A stretch of 24,015 nucleotides of DNA, from positions 1 to 24,015 of the forward strand of contig UQQF01000030.1 of assembly GCA_900543085.1 (NCBI GenBank), read 5' to 3'. Source of the DNA: an uncultured Eubacteriales bacterium (GTDB lineage Bacteria > Bacillota > Clostridia > Oscillospirales > Oscillospiraceae). The notes under the pieces were generated by a model, which saw only the letters and a list, made by a program, of their open reading frames with translations, was not told where the DNA came from and ran no database searches. The position numbers and the translations under genes were made by a program. Positions 14,736-22,239 of the stretch are shown here, one piece after another. The first letter of the stretch is position 1; every line of letters begins with the position of its first letter.

Positions 14736-15032
14736 TCAGAATATCAGCCATACTGTCGACGCCGCGGCCAGCAGCGCCGACGTGGCGAGCAGCCACGGCA
14801 GCGCCCGGCGCAGCCTCCACCTCAGGCTCGGCCGCTGCCTGGCCGGCGGAGCCGTCTCCGCCCCGGCGGCCTCCAGCGCCTGACGCAAAAGCTCGGTCTC
14901 CGTCACGGCGCAGTCTCCGCGCACGATGAATATCGCCTGCTCGAACGCGCCGCCGTCCGGCTGCGGGACTATCACCACGCGCCGGGCAGTCCCGCGTACC
15001 GTGCCCCGGCGGCTTATCTTCGGCGCGCTCAT
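14736..15032 (-). CDS. Small conserved membrane protein downstream of SpoIIE, function unknown
   Basis: 98 residues. The first half carries RRVVIVPQPDGGAFEQAIFIVR, a basic strand followed by the FEQAIFIVR block. I recognise this as recurring in small proteins of spore-forming Clostridia, some misleadingly labelled as a translation initiation factor. The second half has a very basic stretch (SLRWRLRRAL) and one C-terminal transmembrane helix ending at VWLIF, so it should be a tail-anchored protein with its N-terminus in the cytoplasm. The ATG overlaps the spoIIE stop by four bases (ATGA), so it is translationally coupled to SpoIIE and may act at the sporulation septum. No function is established by the sequence. 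Confidence 0.75.
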   Translation of the reverse strand: MSAPKISRRGTVRGTARRVVIVPQPDGGAFEQAIFIVRGDCAVTETELLRQALEAAGAETAPPARQRPSLRWRLRRALPWLLATSALLAAASTVWLIF

Positions 15033-17323
15033 GCCCTGGCGTCCACGCGCACGGCGAGCACGGTCATGTCGTCGCCCTCGCCGGACTCCTCGCAGGCGCG
15101 CCGGAGCACCAGCCTGGCCAGAGCCTTCATGTCCTCGTCCTCGCAGTCGGCCAGCAGGGCGCGCAGCCAGCCGTCGTCGGAGCCGGTGACCACTCCGTCG
15201 GAGGCTATGACGGCCACGTTCCCCGGCCTGAGGTGCATCCGCACCGTGTCGGGAGCCGCTCCGTCCCCGGCCAGCATACCCGCGGCCAGGCTCTCGCAGT
15301 CTATGCGCCGGACGCTCTTGCCCGCGCGGACGTAGCTCGGCGCGGCGCCGTACTTGTAGAAGCTGGTCTCGCCCGTGAACAGGTCCACGTGCATCAGGTC
15401 CACCGTGGCGTAGCCCCACTCGTCGCCGTTGCGCAGCAGCATGACGCTGTTGAGTATCTTCATCGCTACGGCGGGGTCGACTCCGCCGCGAAGGAAGCGC
15501 TCGAGTATCCCCACGGCCTCGCAGCTCTCGGCGGCGGCCTCCGCGCCGGTGCCCATGCCGTCGGAGAGTATGACGCACAGCCCGCCGGCGTCAGTCTTGA
15601 AATAGGTGCCGCGGTCTCCGCTTACGCTCTCGCCGGGCTTTTTCAGCGCCGCTATGCCCACGCTGGCGCACAGCGGCTCGGCCTCCAGCAGCACCAGCCG
15701 CCCTTCCGCGCTGTCGCAGGGGGTGCAGAGCCTCACGCCCAGCACGGCGCTGAGCCTGTCCAGCCAGGCCGGGTCGCGCGTTATCGCGCCCAGCCGCCCG
15801 GACTCTATCACCGCGCGCAGCCGCCCGCCGGAGTCGCGGAACACCGCCGCGTCCGCCTCCACGTCCATCGTGCGCAGATAGCGCATCAGCCGCCGCTCGG
15901 CCAGCGGGTCGGCTCCGTTCAGGCTGCCCAGCTCGCGCGAGACCTGCGCGAGTATCTCGGCGAAGTCGTGGTACTGCCCCCAGGCCGCCGCGCGGCCTTC
16001 GCGCAGCCGCTCGCGGTACTGCGCGCGGTAGGCGATGGCGCGCAGCTCGCCGTTCACCGCCGCGACGAACGCGCCCAGGTTCACGCAGCGCTCGCGGAAC
16101 CACTCGGGTATGTCCTCGGCCTCAAGCCTGCCGCGCTCGTTCATGGCGGCGGTGGCGCCGTTGAGCGCGTCGAGCGTCTCCATGTACCCTCCGCCCCAGC
16201 ACTCGCCGCGCTTGGCGCAGCGCACGCAGGCGGCGGAGGCCGCGCGGTCGAACACTCTGGCCACGTCGTTGTCGTTCACGTACTCGCAGCCGCGCTGCGC
16301 CACGGTGCAGACGTCCAGATACGCGCGGGCTATGCCCTCCACGCGCCGCGAGGCGTATTTGCGCAGTCCGCTCTCCCCCACCCCGGGGCTGAGCGGGGCG
16401 ATCAGCGAGCCCGCCCAGGCCAGCGCCTGCGGCGGTATCAGCATGAAGATCACGCTGGCCGCAAAGGCCTCGAACAGCGGGGCGAAGTTCACGCCCTCCG
16501 CGCCGGACAGGTACGCCGCCAGGGCGTCCGCCACGACGAACACGGCCAGGAAAGCCAGGCGTCCGAAGCGCGAGAACACGCCGGAGCACAGCGCGGCAAA
16601 GGCCCAGGCGCAGGTGTACATCCCCGCAGTCCCCGCCGCCGCGTCCATCGCCAGGCCGAAGGCCGTCCCCGCCGCCGCCCCGGCGAAGGCTCCGCCCTTG
16701 AGCGCCGCCGTCAGCACCAGCAGCAGCGCCAGCACGCGCCCCAGGCTGACCGTCTGCATGAACTCTATGCGCGCAAGGCTCATCAGCGCGCAGGCGGCGA
16801 GTATCGCCACCGCAGCGCCGTGGCGCTTTTCGGCCAGCTCCGTGGCCGGACGCGCGGAGCTGAGCGCCTCGCGGAAGAAGTACGTCCCCCCTGCGCACAG
16901 CGCCGCCTCGGCCGCAAGCCCGGGCAGCTCCGTGAGCAGCTCCAGCCCCGAGGCCGCGCAGTTGAGCGCGCCGGTGGCCGCCATGACGACAAGCGCGCAG
17001 ACGGGCGCGACCCAGGGCGAGCGCGCCCACCTGGCGTCCTGCACTATGAACAGCAGCGTGAACGCCACCACGCACGCCGCCGCATAGCGTATGCCCCACT
17101 CCAGCGAGCCGGTAACCAGGTATCCCAGGCACGCGCCCGCCAGCGCGCCCGCGCCGCGCAGTCCCCTCGGCGAGGCCGCGACCGCCGCCACGCCGAAGGG
17201 CGCCATCGCCCCCAGCATCCGCCCCGCCGCAAGCAGGAACCCCGCCAAAAAGTGCACCATCGCCGCGCTCGCGCCGCCCAGTGCCGATGCGCGCGCCGCC
17301 GCCGAGCCGTCTCTTACCGCCAT
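15029..17323 (-). CDS. spoIIE: Stage II sporulation protein E, PP2C-type serine phosphatase
   Basis: 764 residues. About ten membrane helices fill the first 310 or so residues. A central regulatory region follows, with a Cys cluster (CVRCAKRGECWGG). The C-terminal PP2C/SpoIIE phosphatase domain has ILSDGMGTGAEAAAES, YATVDLMHVDLFTG, VIASDGVV and GDDMTVLAVRV, which carry the metal-binding acidic residues. SpoIIE localises to the polar septum and dephosphorylates SpoIIAA, releasing sigma-F in the forespore. The start at 17323 (MAVRDGSAAA) has GGAGG eight bases upstream; an in-frame ATG at 17383 lies upstream of the promoter -10 and is unlikely. It is followed by the coupled 98-residue membrane protein. 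Confidence 0.95.
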   Translation of the reverse strand: MAVRDGSAAARASALGGASAAMVHFLAGFLLAAGRMLGAMAPFGVAAVAASPRGLRGAGALAGACLGYLVTGSLEWGIRYAAACVVAFTLLFIVQDARWARSPWVAPVCALVVMAATGALNCAASGLELLTELPGLAAEAALCAGGTYFFREALSSARPATELAEKRHGAAVAILAACALMSLARIEFMQTVSLGRVLALLLVLTAALKGGAFAGAAAGTAFGLAMDAAAGTAGMYTCAWAFAALCSGVFSRFGRLAFLAVFVVADALAAYLSGAEGVNFAPLFEAFAASVIFMLIPPQALAWAGSLIAPLSPGVGESGLRKYASRRVEGIARAYLDVCTVAQRGCEYVNDNDVARVFDRAASAACVRCAKRGECWGGGYMETLDALNGATAAMNERGRLEAEDIPEWFRERCVNLGAFVAAVNGELRAIAYRAQYRERLREGRAAAWGQYHDFAEILAQVSRELGSLNGADPLAERRLMRYLRTMDVEADAAVFRDSGGRLRAVIESGRLGAITRDPAWLDRLSAVLGVRLCTPCDSAEGRLVLLEAEPLCASVGIAALKKPGESVSGDRGTYFKTDAGGLCVILSDGMGTGAEAAAESCEAVGILERFLRGGVDPAVAMKILNSVMLLRNGDEWGYATVDLMHVDLFTGETSFYKYGAAPSYVRAGKSVRRIDCESLAAGMLAGDGAAPDTVRMHLRPGNVAVIASDGVVTGSDDGWLRALLADCEDEDMKALARLVLRRACEESGEGDDMTVLAVRVDARA

Positions 17324-17344
17324 TGCAATTGCCTCCGTAACAAA

Positions 17345-17354
17345 GTTTACATAA
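17345..17354 (-). repeat. Recurrent word TTATGTAAAC, copy 6 (at spoIIE promoter)
   Basis: Exact on the minus strand and directly adjacent to the TATAAT at 17355-17360, so it spans the expected transcription start of spoIIE. It is the only non-coding exact copy. Confidence 0.6.
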
Positions 17355-17389
17355 ATTATAGCTTTCCTGTTTATGAAAACCATGTCGCT
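17355..17389 (-). promoter_or_regulatory. Candidate spoIIE promoter with Spo0A-like box
   Basis: On the minus strand a perfect TATAAT lies at 17355-17360, about 32 bases before the start codon. No good -35 is found at 17 bases. On the plus strand TGTCGCT (17383-17389) matches five of seven positions of the Spo0A box TGTCGAA, 22 bases upstream of the -10. Established knowledge is that spoIIE and spoIIG of B. subtilis use sigma-A promoters with unusually wide spacing activated by Spo0A. The similarity is suggestive only. Confidence 0.45.
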
Positions 17390-17512
17390 CGGCGCTGTAA
17401 TTTACGCAGACTTTACGGGGAATCCGCACACTCCTGTGTTCAAAACCTGTTGGCAAGTATTTTGTTCGCTTTTTCCGGCATTTTTGCCCTTTCGGCGCCC
17501 AAATGCGCAAAA

Positions 17513-17539
17513 CTCCCCGGCAGCGCTGCTGCCGGGGAG
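17513..17539 (-). terminator. Rho-independent terminator of murC
   Basis: CTCCCCGGCAGC (17513-17524) and GCTGCCGGGGAG (17528-17539) form a perfect 12-bp stem with a 3-base loop. On the minus strand a TTTT run follows at once. It lies seven bases beyond the murC stop, and separates murC from spoIIE. Confidence 0.85.
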
Positions 17540-17545
17540 CCGTGC

Positions 17546-18913
17546 TTATTCAACTATGGCCTCGCCTATCTTGTAGACGTCTCCGGCGCCGACCGTGAGT
17601 ATCACGTCGCCGGGGCGCGCGGTGGCACGCAGGCTGTTTTCTATCTCCTCAAAGCTGTCGAGGAACATGCTGCCGGGTATGTGCTGGGCGAGGTCGGCGG
17701 AGGATATTTTCAGCGTGTTCGTCTCACGTGCCGCGTAGATTTCGGCGAGGTAACACACATCCGGACGGCAGAGCTGATCCACAAAGTCCTCGAACAGCGC
17801 CGCGGTGCGGGTGTAGGTGTGGGGCTGGAAGACGAGTATCGTCCGCTTGTAGCCCAGCGGCTCCACCGCGTCGAGCAGCGCCTTCAGCTCGCCCGGGTGG
17901 TGGGCGTAGTCGTCGTAGACGTCCGCGCCGTTGTACTTGCCCTTGAACTCGAAGCGTCTGCCCGCGCCGTTGAAGCCCGCGAGGCCGTACTTGACGGCGT
18001 TGGGGCGCACGCCCAGGCAGATGCAAGCGGCCGTGGCGGCCAGGGCGTTCTTGACGTTGTGTATGCCCGGCACGTGCAGCGTCACGTCGGTGAAGAAGCG
18101 GCCGTGGCAGTAGATGTCAAACTCGCTGGCCGCGCCCACGCGGCGGATATTGCGCGCGTAGACGTCCGCCTTGTCGGTCAGGCCGAAGGTGAACAGCTCG
18201 CGCCCCAGGGGGGCAAGCGTCTCCATCGTGTTGCGGTCGTCGAGGTTTGCGACTATGCGCCCGTGCGGCGGCACCTTGGCCGCGAACTTGCGGAAGCTGT
18301 CCTCCACGTCCGCCAGGTCGGTGAAGTAGTCCAGGTGGTCGGCCTCTATGTCGAGTATGACGGCTATGGTCGGGTGGAAGGCGAGGAAGCTGTCGTGATA
18401 CTCGCAGCTCTCGAGGATGATGGTGTCGCCCCCGCCCACGCGGTGACCCGCGTGCAGCAGCGGCAGAGTGCCGCCTATCATCACGGTCGGGTCGCGCTCG
18501 GCCGCCATGAGTATGTGCGTGCACATGCTGGTGGTGGTCGTCTTGCCGTGGGTGCCGGCGATGCACAGCGCGTTCTCATAGTCGCACATGATGGCGCCCC
18601 AGGCCTCCGCCCGCTCGAACACGGGGATGCCGCGGGCGCGCGCCTCCACGATCTCGCTGTTGTCGTCTCTGACGGCGGCGGTGCGCACCACGAACTGTAT
18701 GTCGGGCGCGACGTTCATGGCGCTGTGGCCGATCTTGACATCTATGCCCAGGGAGCGCAGATGCTCGGTCTTCTCGCTCTCGGCCATGTCGGAGCCGTCG
18801 ATGACCAGCCCCATGCCCGCGAGAACCTCGGCCAGCGGCGCCATGCTGACTCCGCCGACGCCTATCAAATGCCCGCGCATACCGGGCTTTAAGTAATCCT
18901 GAAAATCTGCCAT
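17546..18913 (-). CDS. murC: UDP-N-acetylmuramate--L-alanine ligase
   Basis: 455 residues, standard for MurC. It adds L-alanine to UDP-MurNAc at the expense of ATP in cytoplasmic peptidoglycan precursor synthesis. Motifs in order: an N-terminal Rossmann fold (HLIGVGGVSMAPLAE), the P-loop GTHGKTTTTS at 120-129, ESCEYHDSF, LDIEADHLDYF, VPGIHNVKNALAA, YDDYAHHPGE and FQPHTYTRT. An AGGAG site is seven bases before the ATG. It is a single-gene unit with its own terminator and a promoter that overlaps that of cca. Confidence 0.97.
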   Translation of the reverse strand: MADFQDYLKPGMRGHLIGVGGVSMAPLAEVLAGMGLVIDGSDMAESEKTEHLRSLGIDVKIGHSAMNVAPDIQFVVRTAAVRDDNSEIVEARARGIPVFERAEAWGAIMCDYENALCIAGTHGKTTTTSMCTHILMAAERDPTVMIGGTLPLLHAGHRVGGGDTIILESCEYHDSFLAFHPTIAVILDIEADHLDYFTDLADVEDSFRKFAAKVPPHGRIVANLDDRNTMETLAPLGRELFTFGLTDKADVYARNIRRVGAASEFDIYCHGRFFTDVTLHVPGIHNVKNALAATAACICLGVRPNAVKYGLAGFNGAGRRFEFKGKYNGADVYDDYAHHPGELKALLDAVEPLGYKRTILVFQPHTYTRTAALFEDFVDQLCRPDVCYLAEIYAARETNTLKISSADLAQHIPGSMFLDSFEEIENSLRATARPGDVILTVGAGDVYKIGEAIVE

Positions 18914-18947
18914 AAATAGCTCCTGTCCGTTGGGTTCAACTGACGCC

Positions 18948-18976
18948 TTGAAAATAAGGCCGTCAAAGATTATAAT
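18948..18976 (+). promoter_or_regulatory. Promoter of the cca operon
   Basis: TTGAAA (18948-18953) and TATAAT (18971-18976) are spaced by exactly 17 bases on the plus strand, a near-consensus sigma-A promoter. Transcription would start near 18983, giving a leader of about 28 bases before cca. Confidence 0.75.
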
Positions 18977-18997
18977 ACATTATGCGCCGTAAGACAA
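18969..18997 (-). promoter_or_regulatory. Promoter of murC, overlapping the cca promoter
   Basis: On the minus strand TTGTCT (18992-18997) and TATAAT (18969-18974) are 17 bases apart. The self-complementary ATTATAAT supplies the -10 for both this promoter and the cca promoter on the opposite strand, so the two probably compete for polymerase. Confidence 0.6.
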
Positions 18998-19010
18998 GCT
19001 CTAAAACGAG

Positions 19011-20162
19011 GTGAACACGATTCAACCGCCAAAATATGTAATCCACATCCTCAATACGCTGGAGCGCTCCGGGTACGAAGCCCGCCTGGTCGGCGGCTGC
19101 GTGCGCGACACGCTGCTGCATCGCCGCCCCAACGACTGGGACGTGGCCACCGCCGCGCCCCCCGAGGCCGTCACAGAGCTGTTTGAGCGCACCGTGCCCA
19201 CGGGTATCCGCCACGGCACCGTCACCGTATTGTATGGTGGCTCTGCCTGCGAGGTCACAACCTACCGCGTCGAGGGCGCTTACAGCGACCACCGCCGCCC
19301 GGACTCAGTGCGCTTCACCTCCCGGCTGGAGGAGGACTTGTCCCGGCGCGACTTCACCATAAACGCGATGGCGATGGACGCCTCGCTCGCCATAACGGAC
19401 CCCTTCGGCGGGCGGGAAGACCTGTCCCGCCGCCTTATCCGCTGCGTCGGCGACGCGCGCGAGCGCTTTACGGAGGACTCGCTGCGTATGCTGCGCGCCG
19501 TGCGCTTTGCCGCCCAGCTGGACTTCGCGCTGGACTCCGCCGCGCTCGAGGCCATCGCCGGGTGCGCGCCGCTGTGCTCCGCCCTCTCGCCGGAGCGCGT
19601 GGCCGCCGAGCTGCGCGCGGTGCTCGCCTCGCGAGACCCGGACATGGTCTGGCTCATGGCCGACCTGGGGCTGCTGAACGCCTGGCTGACGCCGCGCGAG
19701 GGCGAGCGCACGCATCTGGGCGCGCTCCCGCGCTGCGCGCGCCTTGCGCACTTCTGCAGCGATTTGAGCCGGTGCGGAAGTATTACGTCAACCGACACCT
19801 TCCTGCGCTCTCTGCGCATGGACACGCGTAGCATGAAGATCTGCTCCGCTGCGGCGGAGATCCTCGCCTCCGGCTCGCGCGACTACAAGCGGCTGCTGCG
19901 CGACTACGGCGAGGACGCCGTCCTGGCCGCCTACCCCAAAAGCCGCCGTCTGAGGGCGGTTTTGCGCTCCGGCGAGTGCTGGTCGCTCGCTTCCCTTGCC
20001 ATCACCGGCGGCGAGCTGGCCGCGCTGGGCTATGCCGGGCGCGAGCTGGGCGAGGAGCTGCGCCGGCTGCTGGAGCACGTCATAGACTGCCCGGAGGACA
20101 ACCGGCCTGAAATATTATGTAAACTAGCATCAGAGAGGATTGAAGGATATGACCGAACTTGA
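19011..20162 (+). CDS. cca: CCA-adding enzyme (tRNA nucleotidyltransferase, class II)
   Basis: 383 residues. It builds or repairs the 3' CCA of tRNA without a nucleic acid template. The head-domain motifs are clear: [11 protein letters not shown], the catalytic acidic pair in NDWDVAT, the motif-[13 protein letters not shown], and [13 protein letters not shown] for the nucleotide-selecting part. The C-terminal body is shorter and more divergent, with no HD phosphohydrolase motif. The GTG at 19011 lacks a free ribosome-binding site because GAGGTGA overlaps it. An ATT at 19021, five bases after that site, is an alternative start two to three residues later. The end overlaps the next gene by 14 bases, and one copy of the recurrent 10-base word lies near the 3' end. 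Confidence 0.93.
   Translation: MNTIQPPKYVIHILNTLERSGYEARLVGGCVRDTLLHRRPNDWDVATAAPPEAVTELFERTVPTGIRHGTVTVLYGGSACEVTTYRVEGAYSDHRRPDSVRFTSRLEEDLSRRDFTINAMAMDASLAITDPFGGREDLSRRLIRCVGDARERFTEDSLRMLRAVRFAAQLDFALDSAALEAIAGCAPLCSALSPERVAAELRAVLASRDPDMVWLMADLGLLNAWLTPREGERTHLGALPRCARLAHFCSDLSRCGSITSTDTFLRSLRMDTRSMKICSAAAEILASGSRDYKRLLRDYGEDAVLAAYPKSRRLRAVLRSGECWSLASLAITGGELAALGYAGRELGEELRRLLEHVIDCPEDNRPEILCKLASERIEGYDRT
20115..20124 (+). repeat. Recurrent word TTATGTAAAC, copy 7 (end of cca)
   Basis: Exact on the plus strand; read in cca as ATA TTA TGT AAA CTA (Ile-Leu-Cys-Lys-Leu), a third frame, about 25 bases before the uracil-DNA glycosylase start. Confidence 0.6.
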
Positions 20163-20700
20163 AAAGCTCCGCGAAGACTGCCTGAACTGCCGCGGCTGCG
20201 AGCTGTGCCAGACCCGCACCAACGTGGTCTTCGGCGTCGGCTCCGGCGACGCGAAGCTGATGTTCATCGGCGAGGGACCCGGCGAGAACGAGGACTTGCA
20301 GGGAGAGCCCTTCGTCGGCCGCGCCGGCAAGCTGCTCGACGACATGCTGGAGCTGATAGACCTCGACCGCACGAAGGTGTACATCGCGAACATGGTGAAG
20401 TGCCGCCCGCCGCACAACCGCGACCCCCTGCCCGCAGAGCAGGCCGCGTGCTCCCACTGGCTGAACCGCCAGCTGGAGCTTATCGACCCCGCGATAATCG
20501 TCTGCCTGGGGCGCATAGCGGCCATGCGCTTCATCCGACCCGACTTCAAGATAACGCGCGAGCACGGGCAGTGGTTTGAAAAGGACGGCCGCCAGGTCAT
20601 GGCCATCTACCACCCCGCCGCGCTGCTGCGCGACCCGCGCAAGCGCCCGGAGACCTTCGACGACCTCAAGGCCATCCAGGCCGCGTACAGGGCGCTGTAA
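20149..20700 (+). CDS. Uracil-DNA glycosylase, family 4 (iron-sulfur type)
   Basis: 183 residues. It removes uracil from DNA, starting base-excision repair. Family 4 signs are the N-terminal cysteines of the [4Fe-4S] cluster (Cys14 and Cys17 in [10 protein letters not shown], with later ligands in VKCRPP and AACSHWL), the motif [27 protein letters not shown], and the C-terminal YHPAALLR. The ATG at 20149 is preceded by AGAGG at 20134-20138. Its start lies inside the end of cca, so translation is probably coupled. The protein is complete and of normal length. Confidence 0.94.
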   Translation: MTELEKLREDCLNCRGCELCQTRTNVVFGVGSGDAKLMFIGEGPGENEDLQGEPFVGRAGKLLDDMLELIDLDRTKVYIANMVKCRPPHNRDPLPAEQAACSHWLNRQLELIDPAIIVCLGRIAAMRFIRPDFKITREHGQWFEKDGRQVMAIYHPAALLRDPRKRPETFDDLKAIQAAYRAL

Positions 20701-20732
20701 GGCTCCGAAAACACTCGAAAGGAAACCATCCT

Positions 20733-21641
20733 ATGCTGCAATTTCACCGCGTTACGATCGGCGACAAGCCCTTTGTGGACGCGTTTACCGCCGCGGAAAA
20801 CTCCCGCAGCGCGGACTTCAACTTCGGCAACATCTACCTCTGGGACAGCGCGTACCGGCAGTTCCTCGCCGGAGTGGACGGCAGACTGCTGACCAAGCTC
20901 AAGTACGAGGACTTGCCCTTCTTCGCCTTCCCCATCGGCACGGGCGACATCCGCCCGGCAATAGAGGCCATCGAGGAGTTCTGCGCGCACGACGGCTGCC
21001 ACCTCCGGCTGCGCGGCGTCACGGACGAGCACCGCGACCTGCTGGAGGACGCCTATCCCGGTCTTTTCACTTTCACCGAGGACAGGGACAACTTCGACTA
21101 CATCTACCTTGCCGAGAAGCTGGCCACGTTCTCGGGCAAAAAGCTCCACGGCAAGCGCAACTTCTGCAACCGCTTCGAGAAGGAGCACAGCTGGGAATTC
21201 AAGCCCCTGACGCACGAGCTGTTCCCCGTGTGCATGGAGATGCTGGGCTTCTGGCAGCGGGAGTTCGACGTCCCGCCCGACGGGCTGGAGGACGAGCACG
21301 GCGCCATCATCCGCGCCTTCATGCGCTGGGACGCGCTGGGACTGGAGGGCGGAGTGCTGTTTGCCGAAGGCCGGTGCGTGGGATTCACCGTGGGCGAGAA
21401 GATAAGCTCCGACACCTTTGACGTGCACTTTGAAAAGGCCTACGCCTCCGTCCCCGGAGCGTACCCCATGGTCTGCCGCGAGTTCGCAAAGCAGATCCTC
21501 ACCAACCACCCGGAGATCGTCTACCTCAACCGCGAGGACGACATGGGGCACGAGAACCTGCGCAGCGCAAAGCTCGAGTACCACCCGGAGTTCCTGCTGC
21601 GCAAGTACACAGCCCAGGTGACCGGCCGTGAGCGGGTATGA
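20733..21641 (+). CDS. DUF2156 / phosphatidylglycerol lysyltransferase C-terminal-like protein
   Basis: 302 residues with two GNAT-like halves, as in the DUF2156 family related to the C-terminal domain of LPG synthase (MprF). Recognisable stretches are SADFNFGNIYLWDSAYRQ near the N-terminus, KLHGKRNFCNRFEKEH in the middle, and YLNREDDMGHENLRSAKL near the C-terminus. Stand-alone cytoplasmic members lack the flippase membrane domain and have no firm function; aminoacyl transfer from tRNA is possible, which would fit with cca upstream only loosely. An AAAGGA site lies about nine bases before the ATG. It is 32 bases from the glycosylase gene and overlaps the next gene. Confidence 0.85.
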   Translation: MLQFHRVTIGDKPFVDAFTAAENSRSADFNFGNIYLWDSAYRQFLAGVDGRLLTKLKYEDLPFFAFPIGTGDIRPAIEAIEEFCAHDGCHLRLRGVTDEHRDLLEDAYPGLFTFTEDRDNFDYIYLAEKLATFSGKKLHGKRNFCNRFEKEHSWEFKPLTHELFPVCMEMLGFWQREFDVPPDGLEDEHGAIIRAFMRWDALGLEGGVLFAEGRCVGFTVGEKISSDTFDVHFEKAYASVPGAYPMVCREFAKQILTNHPEIVYLNREDDMGHENLRSAKLEYHPEFLLRKYTAQVTGRERV

Positions 21642-22185
21642 GCTTCGCGCCGCCGTGAGCGGCGACTTCCCCGCCCTTGCGCGGCTCTGGGAGCTGGTGT
21701 TCGGCGACGGGGCGGATTTTACGGACGAGTTCTTCCGCACGATGTGGACGCCCGGCTGCTGCCGCGTGGCGGAGGTGGGCGGCAAGCTTGCGGCCATGGG
21801 CTTTTGCCTGAGCGGCGCGACGGCGCTCGGCCGCCGCTGCGGCTACATCTACGCCATGGCCACGCACCCGGAGCACCGCGGCCACGGTCTCGCCGCCGCG
21901 ATAGGCCGCGCGCTGGTGGCCGACGCCTTTGAGCGCGGCGAGGACATAGTGGCCACCCTCCCCGCCGAGGAGAGCCTTAACGCCTGGTACGCCACGCGCC
22001 TCGGTATGCGCGGCGTGTTCAAAAAGGGCGGCGACGGCGTGCTCTTTCCCGACAACTGGCAGCGCTTTGCGCGCTTTTGCGGCGCTCACGACCCCTCGAC
22101 CCCTGACGTGCTGCTGGCCACAGCCCGCGAGGGCTTGACGCTGGAGCCGTTCATGGGCCTCGGCTGGGAGATAACGCTGGATTGA
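21628..22185 (+). CDS. GNAT-family N-acetyltransferase
   Basis: 185 residues. The GNAT core is clear: an N-terminal LRAAVSGDFPALARLW strand-helix, then YIYAMATHPEHRGHGLAAAI, which holds the acetyl-CoA pyrophosphate-binding R/Q-x-x-G-x-G/A signature (RGHGLA), and LNAWYATRLGMR of motif B. The acceptor substrate is unknown. The GTG start at 21628 is chosen because AGGTGA lies just upstream and the reading frame matches family N-termini. It overlaps the end of the preceding gene by 14 bases, so the two are translationally coupled. It is the last gene of the cca operon, followed by a strong terminator. Confidence 0.88.
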   Translation: MSGYELRAAVSGDFPALARLWELVFGDGADFTDEFFRTMWTPGCCRVAEVGGKLAAMGFCLSGATALGRRCGYIYAMATHPEHRGHGLAAAIGRALVADAFERGEDIVATLPAEESLNAWYATRLGMRGVFKKGGDGVLFPDNWQRFARFCGAHDPSTPDVLLATAREGLTLEPFMGLGWEITLD

Positions 22186-22192
22186 TGAAAAG

Positions 22193-22231
22193 CACCCTGT
22201 GCACTGATGAACTGAACCAGTGCACAGGGTG
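22193..22231. terminator. Terminator of the cca operon, probably bidirectional
   Basis: CACCCTGTGCACTG (22193-22206) and CAGTGCACAGGGTG (22218-22231) form a perfect 14-bp stem with an 11-base loop. A TGTTTTATTTAT tail follows rightward and CTTTTC leftward. It separates two convergent operons. Confidence 0.85.
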
Positions 22232-22239
22232 TGTTTTAT

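Noticed and set aside
17324..17383. N-terminal extension of SpoIIE from an ATG at 17383
   Set aside because: The extra 20 codons cover the TATAAT and the recurrent word upstream of a good GGAGG-spaced ATG at 17323, so they are most likely promoter and leader.
15233..18892. A 1219-codon open frame on the plus strand opposite spoIIE and murC
   Set aside because: It is antisense to two clearly recognised genes and rich in Ala, Arg, Gly and Val, as expected when GC-rich third positions remove stops from the opposite strand. No domain, start signal or continuity across the murC terminator region supports it.
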